Assembly: GCF_963662885.1 (NCBI RefSeq)
Contig: NZ_OY760058.1
Span: 1-38,223 of the forward strand
Source: an uncultured Pseudodesulfovibrio sp.
Lineage (GTDB): Bacteria > Desulfobacterota > Desulfovibrionia > Desulfovibrionales > Desulfovibrionaceae
DNA: 38,223 bases
Direction: 5' to 3'
Shown here: piece by piece, positions 31,068 to 38,223 of the stretch
Layout of the letters: each line of letters opens with the position of its first letter
How positions within the stretch are numbered: the first letter of the stretch is position 1
Made by a program: the position numbers and the translations under genes
Notes under the pieces: model-generated
What the model saw: only the letters and a program-made list of their open reading frames with translations
The model's database searches: none
What the model was told of the DNA's origin: nothing

Positions 31068-31452
31068 ATGTGCGAATTCAGGTGCCGAACACGCTTGATT
31101 CGTACGTCTTCCCATGAATATGCAATATGCGTACCTTCCTCATTGTACTGTTTTTATTGTGTTTATTTTTCGGGAGAGTCGTCCTGAGGGTGTGAAGTTT
31201 TTCGACATTATGAAAAACTTTACATTATTTTAGAGTTATTGACTGATTCTATCGAATTTATAGAATTCAGACACGTATTCCGGTGTCGAAATTCGGTAAA
31301 GAGGACTGGAAAAAGCCTTGCGGGGCGGACGATTATCTCGCCGCGCCCAGGCCAAAACAGAGCGTTTTTTAATATGTTCTTTTAAACGGGTTGGTTGCGC
31401 TGGCTGACGACTGTAAAGAATCCCGACGGCGTGGGTGAGCCCGGGGCGGGGG
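31068..31452. other. AT-rich intergenic region between dnaE and the PEP-CTERM gene
   Basis: No gene. It is clearly more AT-rich than its surroundings. Palindromes: AAGTTTTTC/GAAAAACTT (31195-31203, 31212-31220) and TTCTAT/ATAGAA (31247-31252, 31260-31265). A tract with GTTTTTTAAT lies at about 31360. It should carry the PEP-CTERM promoter and any dnaE end signal, but I cannot fix either. Confidence 0.5.
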
Positions 31453-34400
31453 CTACAGAAGTTCGGCCTCGGCCTCGGCCCGGTATGCCTTGGCGTCGCC
31501 GTTCTGCCAGGCCTCGACTTCCTTCCAGAAGTCCCGGCCCGGGTAGACCTTCCAGCCGTTGCCCAGCCGCAGGTTGACCACGGACTCGCGGGTGATGATG
31601 CCGAGGTTCACGCTGGTTGTGCCGGGGTAGCGCTGCAGAATGGCCTTGAGCGCGTTGAGATGCGGGTCCACCGCCTTCTTTTCACCGATCCACAGACTGA
31701 CCGGCTGATCCGAGCCTTGGGCCGCGTCGGCCAGGAACAGGACCTTGTCGGCCAGGATCTTGGCGGACTTGGGCGCATCCTCGGGGCCGCCCGGCTCTTC
31801 GCGCACGTCGATCTTGCCCTGGACCAGCAGAGGGCGGTCCGCGTCGAGCAGCTCCCGCGCCTCGGCGTACACGTTGGGCAGCATGGTGATCTCGCCGTAG
31901 GTGGTCAGATCCTCGGCGTTGCAAAACGCCATGGCGTCGCCCTTTCTGGTGGTGTACGGCTTGTAGTCCGGGATGATCACGGCCACGCGGACCTCGGTAC
32001 CGTTGGGGATGGTCTTGCACTCCTCCAGGGTCACGGTGCGCAGCCGCTGCATGTCGTGGCGGTAGGCCAGCAGCGGGTGCCCGGACAGGAAGAAGCCGAG
32101 GACCTCCTTCTCCAGGGTCAGCTTCTCGCGGTCGTCGAATTCCTCGCACAGGGAGCAGGTCGGCGAGTGGGCCGAGTCCTTCTTTTCGCCGCCGCCGAGC
32201 ATGTCCAGCATGTTGAGCATGCCGGAATCCCTTTCCTTGGCCTTTTTCTGGCCCAGGGCCACGGCCTTGTCCAGGTCCTCGAGCAGGGCGGCGCGGGAGC
32301 AGGAGAAGCAGTCCAGCGCACCTGCCTTGATAAGCGATTCCAGTACCCGCTTGGTCACCCGGCGCAGGTTCACGCGTTCGCAGAAATCGAAAATATTCTG
32401 GTACGGGCCGTTTTCCGCGCGCTCGGCAGCGATCTCGTTGATCGCTTCCTCGCCCACGTTCTTGATGGCCGCCATGGCGAAAAGGATATCCCCGTCCTTT
32501 ACCGAAAACCGTGCATGCCCCTCGTTGATGTCCGGCTGGCGAACCTTGATGTCCATGTCGCGGCACGCGTTGACGTACATGATGATCTTTTCGGTGTTGT
32601 TCATTTCCGTGGACATCAGGGCGGCCATGAACTCCACCGGGAAATGGGCCTTGAGATACGCCGTGTGGTACGAGATCAGCGCGTAGGCGGCGGAGTGGGA
32701 CTTGTTGAAGCCGTAGGCCGCGAACTTCTCCATGGTGTCGAAGATGTCGTTGGCCACGGCGTCGTCGATCTTGTTCTCGCGCGCGCCTTCCAGGAACCGT
32801 GACCGCTGCTTGGCCATCTCCTCGGCGATCTTCTTACCCATGGCACGGCGCAGCAGGTCACCTTCGCCGAGCGAGTAGTTGGCGATGACCATGGCCGTGG
32901 CCATGACCTGCTCCTGATAGACCATGACGCCGTAGGTCGGCTTGAGGGTCTCCTCGAGCGACGGGTGCGGATAGGTGACCTCGATCTCGCCGTGTTTGCG
33001 CATGATGAATTCGTCGACCATGGACACGCCGTGGGCGCCGATCATGCCCAGCGGACCCGGGCGGTACAGGGCGAGCATGGCGACGATGTCTTCGAAGCAG
33101 TCCGGGCGCAACATGCGGAGATACTTGCGCATGCCTGACGACTCCACCTGGAAGATGCCGTCCGTGTCGCCCTTGGCGAAGATGGCAAAGGTCTCGGGGT
33201 CGTCCAGGTGCAGGGTCTCGAGGTTCGGGGCCTTCTTGCCCTGCTCGCGGATGATGTCCAGGCAGTCCTCGATAACCGTCATGGTTCGCAGACCCAGGAA
33301 GTCGAACTTGATCAGGCCGACTTTTTCGACCTTCTTCATGTCGAACTGGGTCACGATTTCACCCTTCTTCCCTTTGTAGAGAGGAAGGTATTCGGTCATG
33401 GGCTTGTCGGAGATGACCACGCCCGCCGCATGGGTGGAGGCGTGGCGGCACAGGCCTTCAAGCCTGGTGGAAATGTCGATGAGTTTGGCGACCCTGGGGT
33501 CGGTGGCGACCATGTCGTCCAGCTCGGTCACGGCCTTGACCGCGTTGGGCACGGTGATCTTGGCCTTTTCCACGCCGAGCAGCTTGGCCATGTCGCCCGG
33601 GTCGTCCGGGATGAGCTTGGCGATGCGGTCGGTTTCGCCAAACGTCATGCCCAGGGCACGCCCCACGTCCTTGATGACCGCCTTGGTCTTCATGGTTCCG
33701 AAGGTGGTGATCTGGGAAACGCGGTCGGCGCCGTATTTCTCGGCGCAGTACTTGACCACCTCCAGACGTCGGCGCTCGCAGAAGTCCACGTCGATATCGG
33801 GCATGGACACGCGTTCCACGTTCAGGAAGCGCTCGAACAGCAGGTCATACGGGAGCGGATCGAGGTTGGTGATCTTGAGCGACCAGGCCACGATGGAGCC
33901 CGCCGCCGAGCCACGGCCGGGGCCGACCGGGATGCGGTTGTCCTTGGCCCAGTTGATGAAGTCCTGGACGATGAGGAAGTAGGCCGGGAAGCCCATCTCC
34001 TTGATGACGCCCAGCTCGTAGTCCAGCCGCTTCCAGTACTTGTCCTCGTCCACCTCGTAGGTGATCGTGTTCAGGCGGCGTTTGAGACCCTCCCGGCACA
34101 GGCGGTCGAACTCCTCGTTCATGGACACGCCTTCGGGCAGCTTGTACTCGGGGAAATAGTAGTTGCCCAGCTCGATCTCGAGGTTGCACTGCTCGGCGAT
34201 GCGCTGGGTGTTGGCGATGGCCTCGGGGACGTGCGCGAACGCCTTCTCCATCTCCTCCGGAGTCTTGAAATAGAGCTCCCTGGTCTCCATGCGGAAACGC
34301 TTTTCCGCATCCACCGTGGTCTGGGTCTGGATGCACAAAAGGGTGTCGTGGGCCTCGTAGTCCTCGGCGGTCAGATAGTGGCAGTCGTTGGTCGCCACCA

Positions 34401-35007
34401 GGGGCAGGCCGGTCTCTTCGGCGCACTTGATGAGCAGCTCGTTGAGCCGGTTCTGCTTGCCGATGCCGTTGTCCTGGAGTTCCAGGTAAAAGTTGCCCGG
34501 GAAGATGGACTCGTAGGTCCGGGCCATCTCCACGCCCGCGTCCAGCCCCTCGTTCATGAGCTTGCGGGGCACCTCGCCCGCCAGACATGCGGACAGGGCG
34601 ATGAGCCCCTCGGAATACTTCTTGAGCAGGTTCTTGCAGACACGCGGCTTGTAGTAGAAGCCGTTCAGGTAACCGTCGGAGACGATCTTGATCAGGTTCT
34701 TGTAGCCGCGCTGGTTCTTGGCCAGCAGGACCAGGTGGTAGCCGCCGCCCTTTTCCTTCTTGTGGTGCGCGTCCACCTCGTCCACGTCGCCCGGGGCCAC
34801 GTACACCTCGCAGCCGATGATCGGCTTGATGCCCAGTTCCTTGGCGGCCATGTAGAAGACAACGGCTCCGTACATGGAGCCGTGATCGGTAATGGCCACT
34901 GCGGGCATGCCTAGGTCCTTGGCCCTGGAAAGCAGGTCCCCGATGCGGATGGCGCCATCCAGAAGGCTGTACTCGGTGTGTACGTGAAGGTGAACGAATT
35001 CGGCCAC
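31453..35007 (-). CDS. dnaE: DNA polymerase III subunit alpha
   Basis: Main replicative polymerase. N-terminal PHP domain begins HLHVHTEYSLLDG (residues 7-19). The palm has the catalytic pair in PDIDVDF (D404, D406), preceded by VGPGRGSAAGSIVAWSL. Further marks are CRHASTHAAGVVI, FDFLGLRTMT (the region of the third aspartate), and KYLRMLRPDCFEDIVAMLALYRPGPL. A tandem helix-hairpin-helix and an OB fold complete the C-terminal part (about 950-1184). 1184 residues, against 1160 in E. coli. The start is GTG with GAGGAG upstream. It is read towards the PEP-CTERM gene. Confidence 0.97.
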   Translation of the reverse strand: MAEFVHLHVHTEYSLLDGAIRIGDLLSRAKDLGMPAVAITDHGSMYGAVVFYMAAKELGIKPIIGCEVYVAPGDVDEVDAHHKKEKGGGYHLVLLAKNQRGYKNLIKIVSDGYLNGFYYKPRVCKNLLKKYSEGLIALSACLAGEVPRKLMNEGLDAGVEMARTYESIFPGNFYLELQDNGIGKQNRLNELLIKCAEETGLPLVATNDCHYLTAEDYEAHDTLLCIQTQTTVDAEKRFRMETRELYFKTPEEMEKAFAHVPEAIANTQRIAEQCNLEIELGNYYFPEYKLPEGVSMNEEFDRLCREGLKRRLNTITYEVDEDKYWKRLDYELGVIKEMGFPAYFLIVQDFINWAKDNRIPVGPGRGSAAGSIVAWSLKITNLDPLPYDLLFERFLNVERVSMPDIDVDFCERRRLEVVKYCAEKYGADRVSQITTFGTMKTKAVIKDVGRALGMTFGETDRIAKLIPDDPGDMAKLLGVEKAKITVPNAVKAVTELDDMVATDPRVAKLIDISTRLEGLCRHASTHAAGVVISDKPMTEYLPLYKGKKGEIVTQFDMKKVEKVGLIKFDFLGLRTMTVIEDCLDIIREQGKKAPNLETLHLDDPETFAIFAKGDTDGIFQVESSGMRKYLRMLRPDCFEDIVAMLALYRPGPLGMIGAHGVSMVDEFIMRKHGEIEVTYPHPSLEETLKPTYGVMVYQEQVMATAMVIANYSLGEGDLLRRAMGKKIAEEMAKQRSRFLEGARENKIDDAVANDIFDTMEKFAAYGFNKSHSAAYALISYHTAYLKAHFPVEFMAALMSTEMNNTEKIIMYVNACRDMDIKVRQPDINEGHARFSVKDGDILFAMAAIKNVGEEAINEIAAERAENGPYQNIFDFCERVNLRRVTKRVLESLIKAGALDCFSCSRAALLEDLDKAVALGQKKAKERDSGMLNMLDMLGGGEKKDSAHSPTCSLCEEFDDREKLTLEKEVLGFFLSGHPLLAYRHDMQRLRTVTLEECKTIPNGTEVRVAVIIPDYKPYTTRKGDAMAFCNAEDLTTYGEITMLPNVYAEARELLDADRPLLVQGKIDVREEPGGPEDAPKSAKILADKVLFLADAAQGSDQPVSLWIGEKKAVDPHLNALKAILQRYPGTTSVNLGIITRESVVNLRLGNGWKVYPGRDFWKEVEAWQNGDAKAYRAEAEAELL

Positions 35008-35080
35008 GGTGCTCCTCGAAAAGGTGGGTTGATTGGGACCTCAAGGTATACTGGATTCCGTTTCCGTTTGGAAGAAGTGA

Positions 35081-35109
35081 GTCTCAAGTCGTCGCTATTT
35101 GTGTATAAT
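35081..35109 (+). promoter_or_regulatory. Possible promoter of the EAL gene
   Basis: A perfect -10 TATAAT (35104-35109) with a weak -35 GTCTCA (35081-35086) at 17 nt. It lies in the divergent gap between dnaE and the EAL gene. A 25-codon frame (ATG at 35113) begins just after it, with no visible ribosome site. Confidence 0.35.
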
Positions 35110-35239
35110 CGTATGGAATCCTTGGGCAAGATGGAGTGGGTGGAAGAAATCCGTGCCGAGTTGACCAATTTTGTGGGGAGAGATATTTAATAAGTCCGGC
35201 AATGGCTTTGTTTTTTAGCCCATTGAATGGAGCGTGCTC

Positions 35240-36478
35240 ATGACGGACCAAGCCAAAACAGGGGCGGACGAGCAGGTCATCAAGACGTTGTTGTCCCTCA
35301 AGAAGGTCACGGCGTTTTTCCAGCCCATCATTTCCATCGCCGCCAAAAGGGTGATCGGGTTCGAGGCGTTTGCCCGGCCCGTAGGCGAATACAGCTCCAT
35401 TGATCCCCGAGTGCTTTTCGACGGCGGATACGGTGCCGATATCATGCTCGAAATGGACCGTCTCTGCCGCGTGACCGCCCTGCACCAGTTCAAGGCCATC
35501 CACGATCGGCACAAGGAGATGTTGCTGTTCCTCAAGACCAGTGCGGGGAGCCTGCCGCATCTCGACGTAGGCAAGTTGCAGCTCGAAGAGGAGCTGGAAG
35601 AGGCGGGCGTGGACCTCTCGTCCGTTGTGCTGGAGTTGCCGCTGGTCGTGGATCACATGGAGGATTCGGCACCGCTTTTCCAAAAGCTGCACAGCATGAA
35701 GGCCAAGGTCTGCCTGGACAACTGTTCCCTCAAGGCTCCGGTGAGCTACGCCCTCAATCTGTTCAAACCCGAATTCATGAAGCTCGGCAGGAGCTTTTTT
35801 ACCGAGGGGACCGTGAGCCATTCGTCCGCCACGTTGAGCGGTGCCATCCGACAGGCCAACCTGCTCGGCGTGCAGGTCATCGGTCTGGGCGTGGAGAACG
35901 AGGAGGAATCGGTCCGGCTGATGTCGGCCGGCGTGCACCTGCAGCAGGGCTACTTTTATTCCAAGGACGAAGACAACAAGCCCGACGACACGCCCAAGTT
36001 GCTGTTGGAGAAGATCGTCAAGGTGGGCAGGCGCTTCCTCGAGATGAGGCAGGAAGGCGTACGCCGTACCAAGGAAGGGTTCGCCACCGCCCTCAGCAGG
36101 GCGGGCAAGATCGCCATCAAGCTCTCGAACATGCCGGAGCCTCGGTTCGGCGACGCCTGCCGCGCCCTGGTGGCTGTCGAGAACGGGCCGCTTTCGCTTT
36201 TCGTGCTCGATGCCAAGGGCATCCAGATCACCGACAGGCCTTGCGCCGAGAAGACCTGCGTCTTCAACGTCGCGGGGGCCATCTACGGCTCGCAGCGGGG
36301 GACGGACCATTCGTCCGAGGACTACGCCCTGTATATCGAGATGGGCTACAACCAGTTCGTGACTCCGCCGTTCACCTCCCTGGTCTCGGGGCAGGAAGCC
36401 TGCCTGATCAGCAAGCCGTTTTACAATGCTCAGGGAGAACGGTACACCATGTGCGTGGAGATGGAGTACCCCGGATAA
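35240..36478 (+). CDS. Degenerate EAL-domain protein with YkuI-like C-terminal sensor
   Basis: 412 residues. The N-terminal half is an EAL fold (TAFFQPIISIAAKRVIGFEAFARP, and later LQQGYFYSK), but most catalytic residues are gone. EAL is EAF (E42 kept); the metal Asn site reads LKT; LExTE reads LELPL; the DDFG loop reads LDNCS (159-163); KID reads KLG; EGVE reads LGVE. It is therefore unlikely to cleave cyclic di-GMP and may bind it or a partner. The C-terminal 120 residues resemble the PAS/Cache-like domain of Bacillus YkuI (GYNQFVTPPFTSLVSGQEACLISKPF). GGAG precedes the ATG at 35240. The next gene, a transporter, starts about 29 nt after the stop. Confidence 0.85.
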   Translation: MTDQAKTGADEQVIKTLLSLKKVTAFFQPIISIAAKRVIGFEAFARPVGEYSSIDPRVLFDGGYGADIMLEMDRLCRVTALHQFKAIHDRHKEMLLFLKTSAGSLPHLDVGKLQLEEELEEAGVDLSSVVLELPLVVDHMEDSAPLFQKLHSMKAKVCLDNCSLKAPVSYALNLFKPEFMKLGRSFFTEGTVSHSSATLSGAIRQANLLGVQVIGLGVENEEESVRLMSAGVHLQQGYFYSKDEDNKPDDTPKLLLEKIVKVGRRFLEMRQEGVRRTKEGFATALSRAGKIAIKLSNMPEPRFGDACRALVAVENGPLSLFVLDAKGIQITDRPCAEKTCVFNVAGAIYGSQRGTDHSSEDYALYIEMGYNQFVTPPFTSLVSGQEACLISKPFYNAQGERYTMCVEMEYPG

Positions 36479-36506
36479 CCGTGACCTGGCTGTTGTTCTT
36501 GGAGAT

Positions 36507-37754
36507 GTGTTGCCACCCCTGACCGATATTTCCTCCTACCTGTGGGGCCGACTGCCCCTGATCCTGCTCTTCGTGTGCGGGTATCTCGTATACCAGCTCA
36601 TGGCGGCCACGCGGATCACCGACGGGTTCGTGGCCTGGGCGCTCCGGCGCAGCAAGGGCCATCCGCGCAGGGTTCTGTTTTACATCATCGCGGCCTCGGC
36701 CGCGCTCTCGTCGTTCATCCCCAACACCATTACGGTGCTGACGCTGATCCCCATGCTCAAGCGTCTGGACCGGGACTTCGCGGACCGGGGGGTGCGCGGT
36801 ATGACCACGGTGCTGATGTGTTCCGCCATCTACGGCGCGGCCATCGGCGGCATGGGTTCCATGATCGGCTCGCCAGCAAACGCCGTGCTCTTCGCGGCCC
36901 TGGACCTGTTTCAGGTTGCCGGACGCGAAAGTCTCAACTTCTTCAACTGGTTCCTGTGGTCCGTGCCCCTGGTGGCGGCCTTTGTGCTGGTCGCATGGGG
37001 CGTGGCCGCCGGTTTGGGCCTGCCCAAGTCGGCGCGGGGCGTGGTTATAGATATGTCCGGGGGGCAGCGATCAGGGGCCGACTCCCGGCAGCGTTACGGG
37101 GCGAAGCTGTTCTGGCAGTATATGGGATATTTCGTGTTCGAAGCCGTGGCCCGGGAGAATGTAGCCGGGTTCGCGACCGTCTCGCCGGTTGTCAGTCTGG
37201 GGTTCGCAGGGCTGTTCCTGTACCTGCTCTTTGTCCGTCGCGCGCCGGACGGGGGAGGGCGGTCCGGTCCGCTGCTGTCCGGCGGCGGGCTGCTCAAGTC
37301 CGTGCCGCGCCGTGGGCTGATCTTCATCCTGGCTCTGGCCGTGCTGGCCGGGGTGGTTCACTGGACCGGGCTGGACCACAGGACCGTGGTTATGGCCGGC
37401 AAGCTGCTCGATGGCGACATGGACCCGCGCCTGCTTTTTCTGCTGACCATCGGCGCGGTCATCTTCCTGACCGAGGTCTTGTCCAACACCGCGGTCGTGG
37501 CCGCCTTCTTCACCATCGCCTTTTATGCGGCAAAGGGGCACGGCATGGATCCGCTACCGTTGATGATCGGGGTGGGCGTGGCCTCGACCTGCGCCTTCAT
37601 GACCCCCATCGCCACCACATCCAACGCCCTGGCCTTCGGGGAGATGAAGGGCGCGTCCCTCAAGGTCATGCTCGGTCTGGGTCTGGTGCTGAACATCCTG
37701 GGCGCGCTGCTCATGGCAGGCTGGCTCAGCTGGATCCTGCCCATACTGTACTGA
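36507..37754 (+). CDS. SLC13/DASS-type anion transporter
   Basis: Integral membrane protein of 415 residues and about 10-11 helices. The two re-entrant motif regions of the family are visible: FIPNTITVLTLIPML and GGMGSMIGSPANAVLF in the first half, LTEVLSNTAVVAAFFTIAF and STCAFMTPIATTSNALAFGEMKG in the second; SNT, PNT and the Ser/Thr tips contact sodium and the carboxylate or sulfate. The substrate (di- or tricarboxylates, or sulfate) cannot be fixed. The start is uncertain: GTG at 36507 or TTG at 36510, which has GGAG at better distance. Following the EAL gene closely, it may be co-transcribed. Confidence 0.85.
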   Translation: MLPPLTDISSYLWGRLPLILLFVCGYLVYQLMAATRITDGFVAWALRRSKGHPRRVLFYIIAASAALSSFIPNTITVLTLIPMLKRLDRDFADRGVRGMTTVLMCSAIYGAAIGGMGSMIGSPANAVLFAALDLFQVAGRESLNFFNWFLWSVPLVAAFVLVAWGVAAGLGLPKSARGVVIDMSGGQRSGADSRQRYGAKLFWQYMGYFVFEAVARENVAGFATVSPVVSLGFAGLFLYLLFVRRAPDGGGRSGPLLSGGGLLKSVPRRGLIFILALAVLAGVVHWTGLDHRTVVMAGKLLDGDMDPRLLFLLTIGAVIFLTEVLSNTAVVAAFFTIAFYAAKGHGMDPLPLMIGVGVASTCAFMTPIATTSNALAFGEMKGASLKVMLGLGLVLNILGALLMAGWLSWILPILY

Positions 37755-37777
37755 AGCGGCTAAGCCTTGCCTGGCCG

Positions 37778-38212
37778 TTACTGCGCAAAAGCGCTCTTGA
37801 TGTCCCGGCCATAGGTGAAGGTTCGCAGGTCCCAGCCCTCGCCGTCAGGGTTGTAATAATAGATGTCGAAGGTCTTGGGCATCTTGGGGAAGAGCAGAAG
37901 GTAGCGCAGTCGGATCAGGGAGTTGCCGACTCGCTGTTTGAATATCAGTTCATAGCCCAGCGGATTGCCGTGCTTCTCGTATTGTTTCTCCAGGTCCCGC
38001 TTGAGTTCTATGACGGTATCGGTCTTCTCGTCACCCATGAGTGTCTTGAAGGCTTCCTCCACCTTGCCCGCAACCAACTGATCGAGGAACTTCTCGGCAT
38101 GGAACTCGGGCCCCTGTTGCTTCCACCCGGATGCCTGGAAAGCGGCCGACGGGGAAGAGGAAGCCAGAAGCAGGATGAACAGGCTCGAGGCCAGATAGGT
38201 GCGGATGCGCAT
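37778..38212 (-). CDS. Small secreted hypothetical protein
   Basis: 144 residues. Signal peptide RTYLASSLFILLLASSSPSAAF, probably cut near residue 24; the mature part of about 120 residues has mixed helix and strand, a helix AEKFLDQLVAGKVEEAFKTLM that recalls DUF3887-like NTF2 folds, and a C-terminal sheet (YELIFKQRVGNSLIRLRYLLLFPKMPKTFDIYYYNPDGEGW). No catalytic motif is seen. AGGAG 6 nt before the ATG supports the start. The gene is convergent with the transporter, which ends 23 nt away. Confidence 0.7.
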   Translation of the reverse strand: MRIRTYLASSLFILLLASSSPSAAFQASGWKQQGPEFHAEKFLDQLVAGKVEEAFKTLMGDEKTDTVIELKRDLEKQYEKHGNPLGYELIFKQRVGNSLIRLRYLLLFPKMPKTFDIYYYNPDGEGWDLRTFTYGRDIKSAFAQ

Positions 38213-38223
38213 GACGAACTCCT

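Noticed and set aside
31080..31110. Sigma-54 promoter for the PEP-CTERM gene (CGGCACCTGAATTCGC)
   Set aside because: The spacing between GG and GC is 11, not 10, so it does not fit the sigma-54 rule.
35113..35190. 25-codon leader peptide before the EAL gene
   Set aside because: It lacks a ribosome site and shows no regulatory codon run. I mention it only as a possibility under the promoter.

Overview
The window reads as chromosomal DNA of a GC-rich Gram-negative anaerobe of the Desulfovibrio/Pseudodesulfovibrio kind. This is an inference from gene content, not a database result. Pointers are a fused ispDF, a cluster of hook genes with sigma-54-type promoters, an ADP-forming acyl-CoA synthetase next to a DRTGG-domain protein, a free-standing PAS protein with a CPGC motif, a PEP-CTERM secreted protein, and hairpin-rich intergenic repeats. 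It is mostly core genome; I see no prophage, transposase, CRISPR array or toxin-antitoxin module.

Layout. 1-883: the C-terminal beta-barrel of an autotransporter whose passenger lies outside the window. 902-1165: an inverted pair of hairpin repeats around a terminator. 1174-7199 (minus strand): a housekeeping block read tRNA-Met, Nif3-like protein, DUF164 zinc-ribbon protein, RNase P RNA, ispDF, an anchored hypothetical protein, cysS. The cysS frame is broken near its 3' end. 7200-9886: a noncoding repeat region, then a MATE transporter divergent from an AraC regulator. 9965-12022 (plus): proline dehydrogenase with a hairpin over its ribosome binding site, a TetR regulator, and a small PAS protein; similar operator-like sites lie before the last two genes. 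12107-15368 (minus): acyl-CoA synthetase then the DRTGG protein. 15384: rnc, starting 15 nt from the divergent synthetase start.

16170-25419 (minus) is the motility and surface region: flagellin with a clear sigma-54 promoter, about 1.1 kb of noncoding but highly structured DNA, the hook operon fliK-flgD-flgE with its own sigma-54-like promoter, and two glycosyltransferases. 25454-28391 (minus) holds a diguanylate cyclase, dtd, a small membrane protein, queD and a MazG-like pyrophosphohydrolase, tightly packed from the MazG-like gene to dtd. 28520-31050 has a membrane protein with a TrkA_C domain, an uncharacterised two-helix cysteine protein and the PEP-CTERM protein. 31453-35007 is dnaE. 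35240-37754 (plus) is a degenerate EAL protein and an SLC13-type transporter. A small secreted protein closes the window.

Themes: the flagellin, hook operon, cyclic-di-GMP synthase and inactive-looking EAL protein fit a motile cell that switches lifestyle. The strongest candidates for something undescribed are the structured intergenic region at 17232-18239, the inverted repeat unit at 902-1165, the twin operator sites around the TetR/PAS pair, and the degenerate EAL receptor. None is a proven new system.
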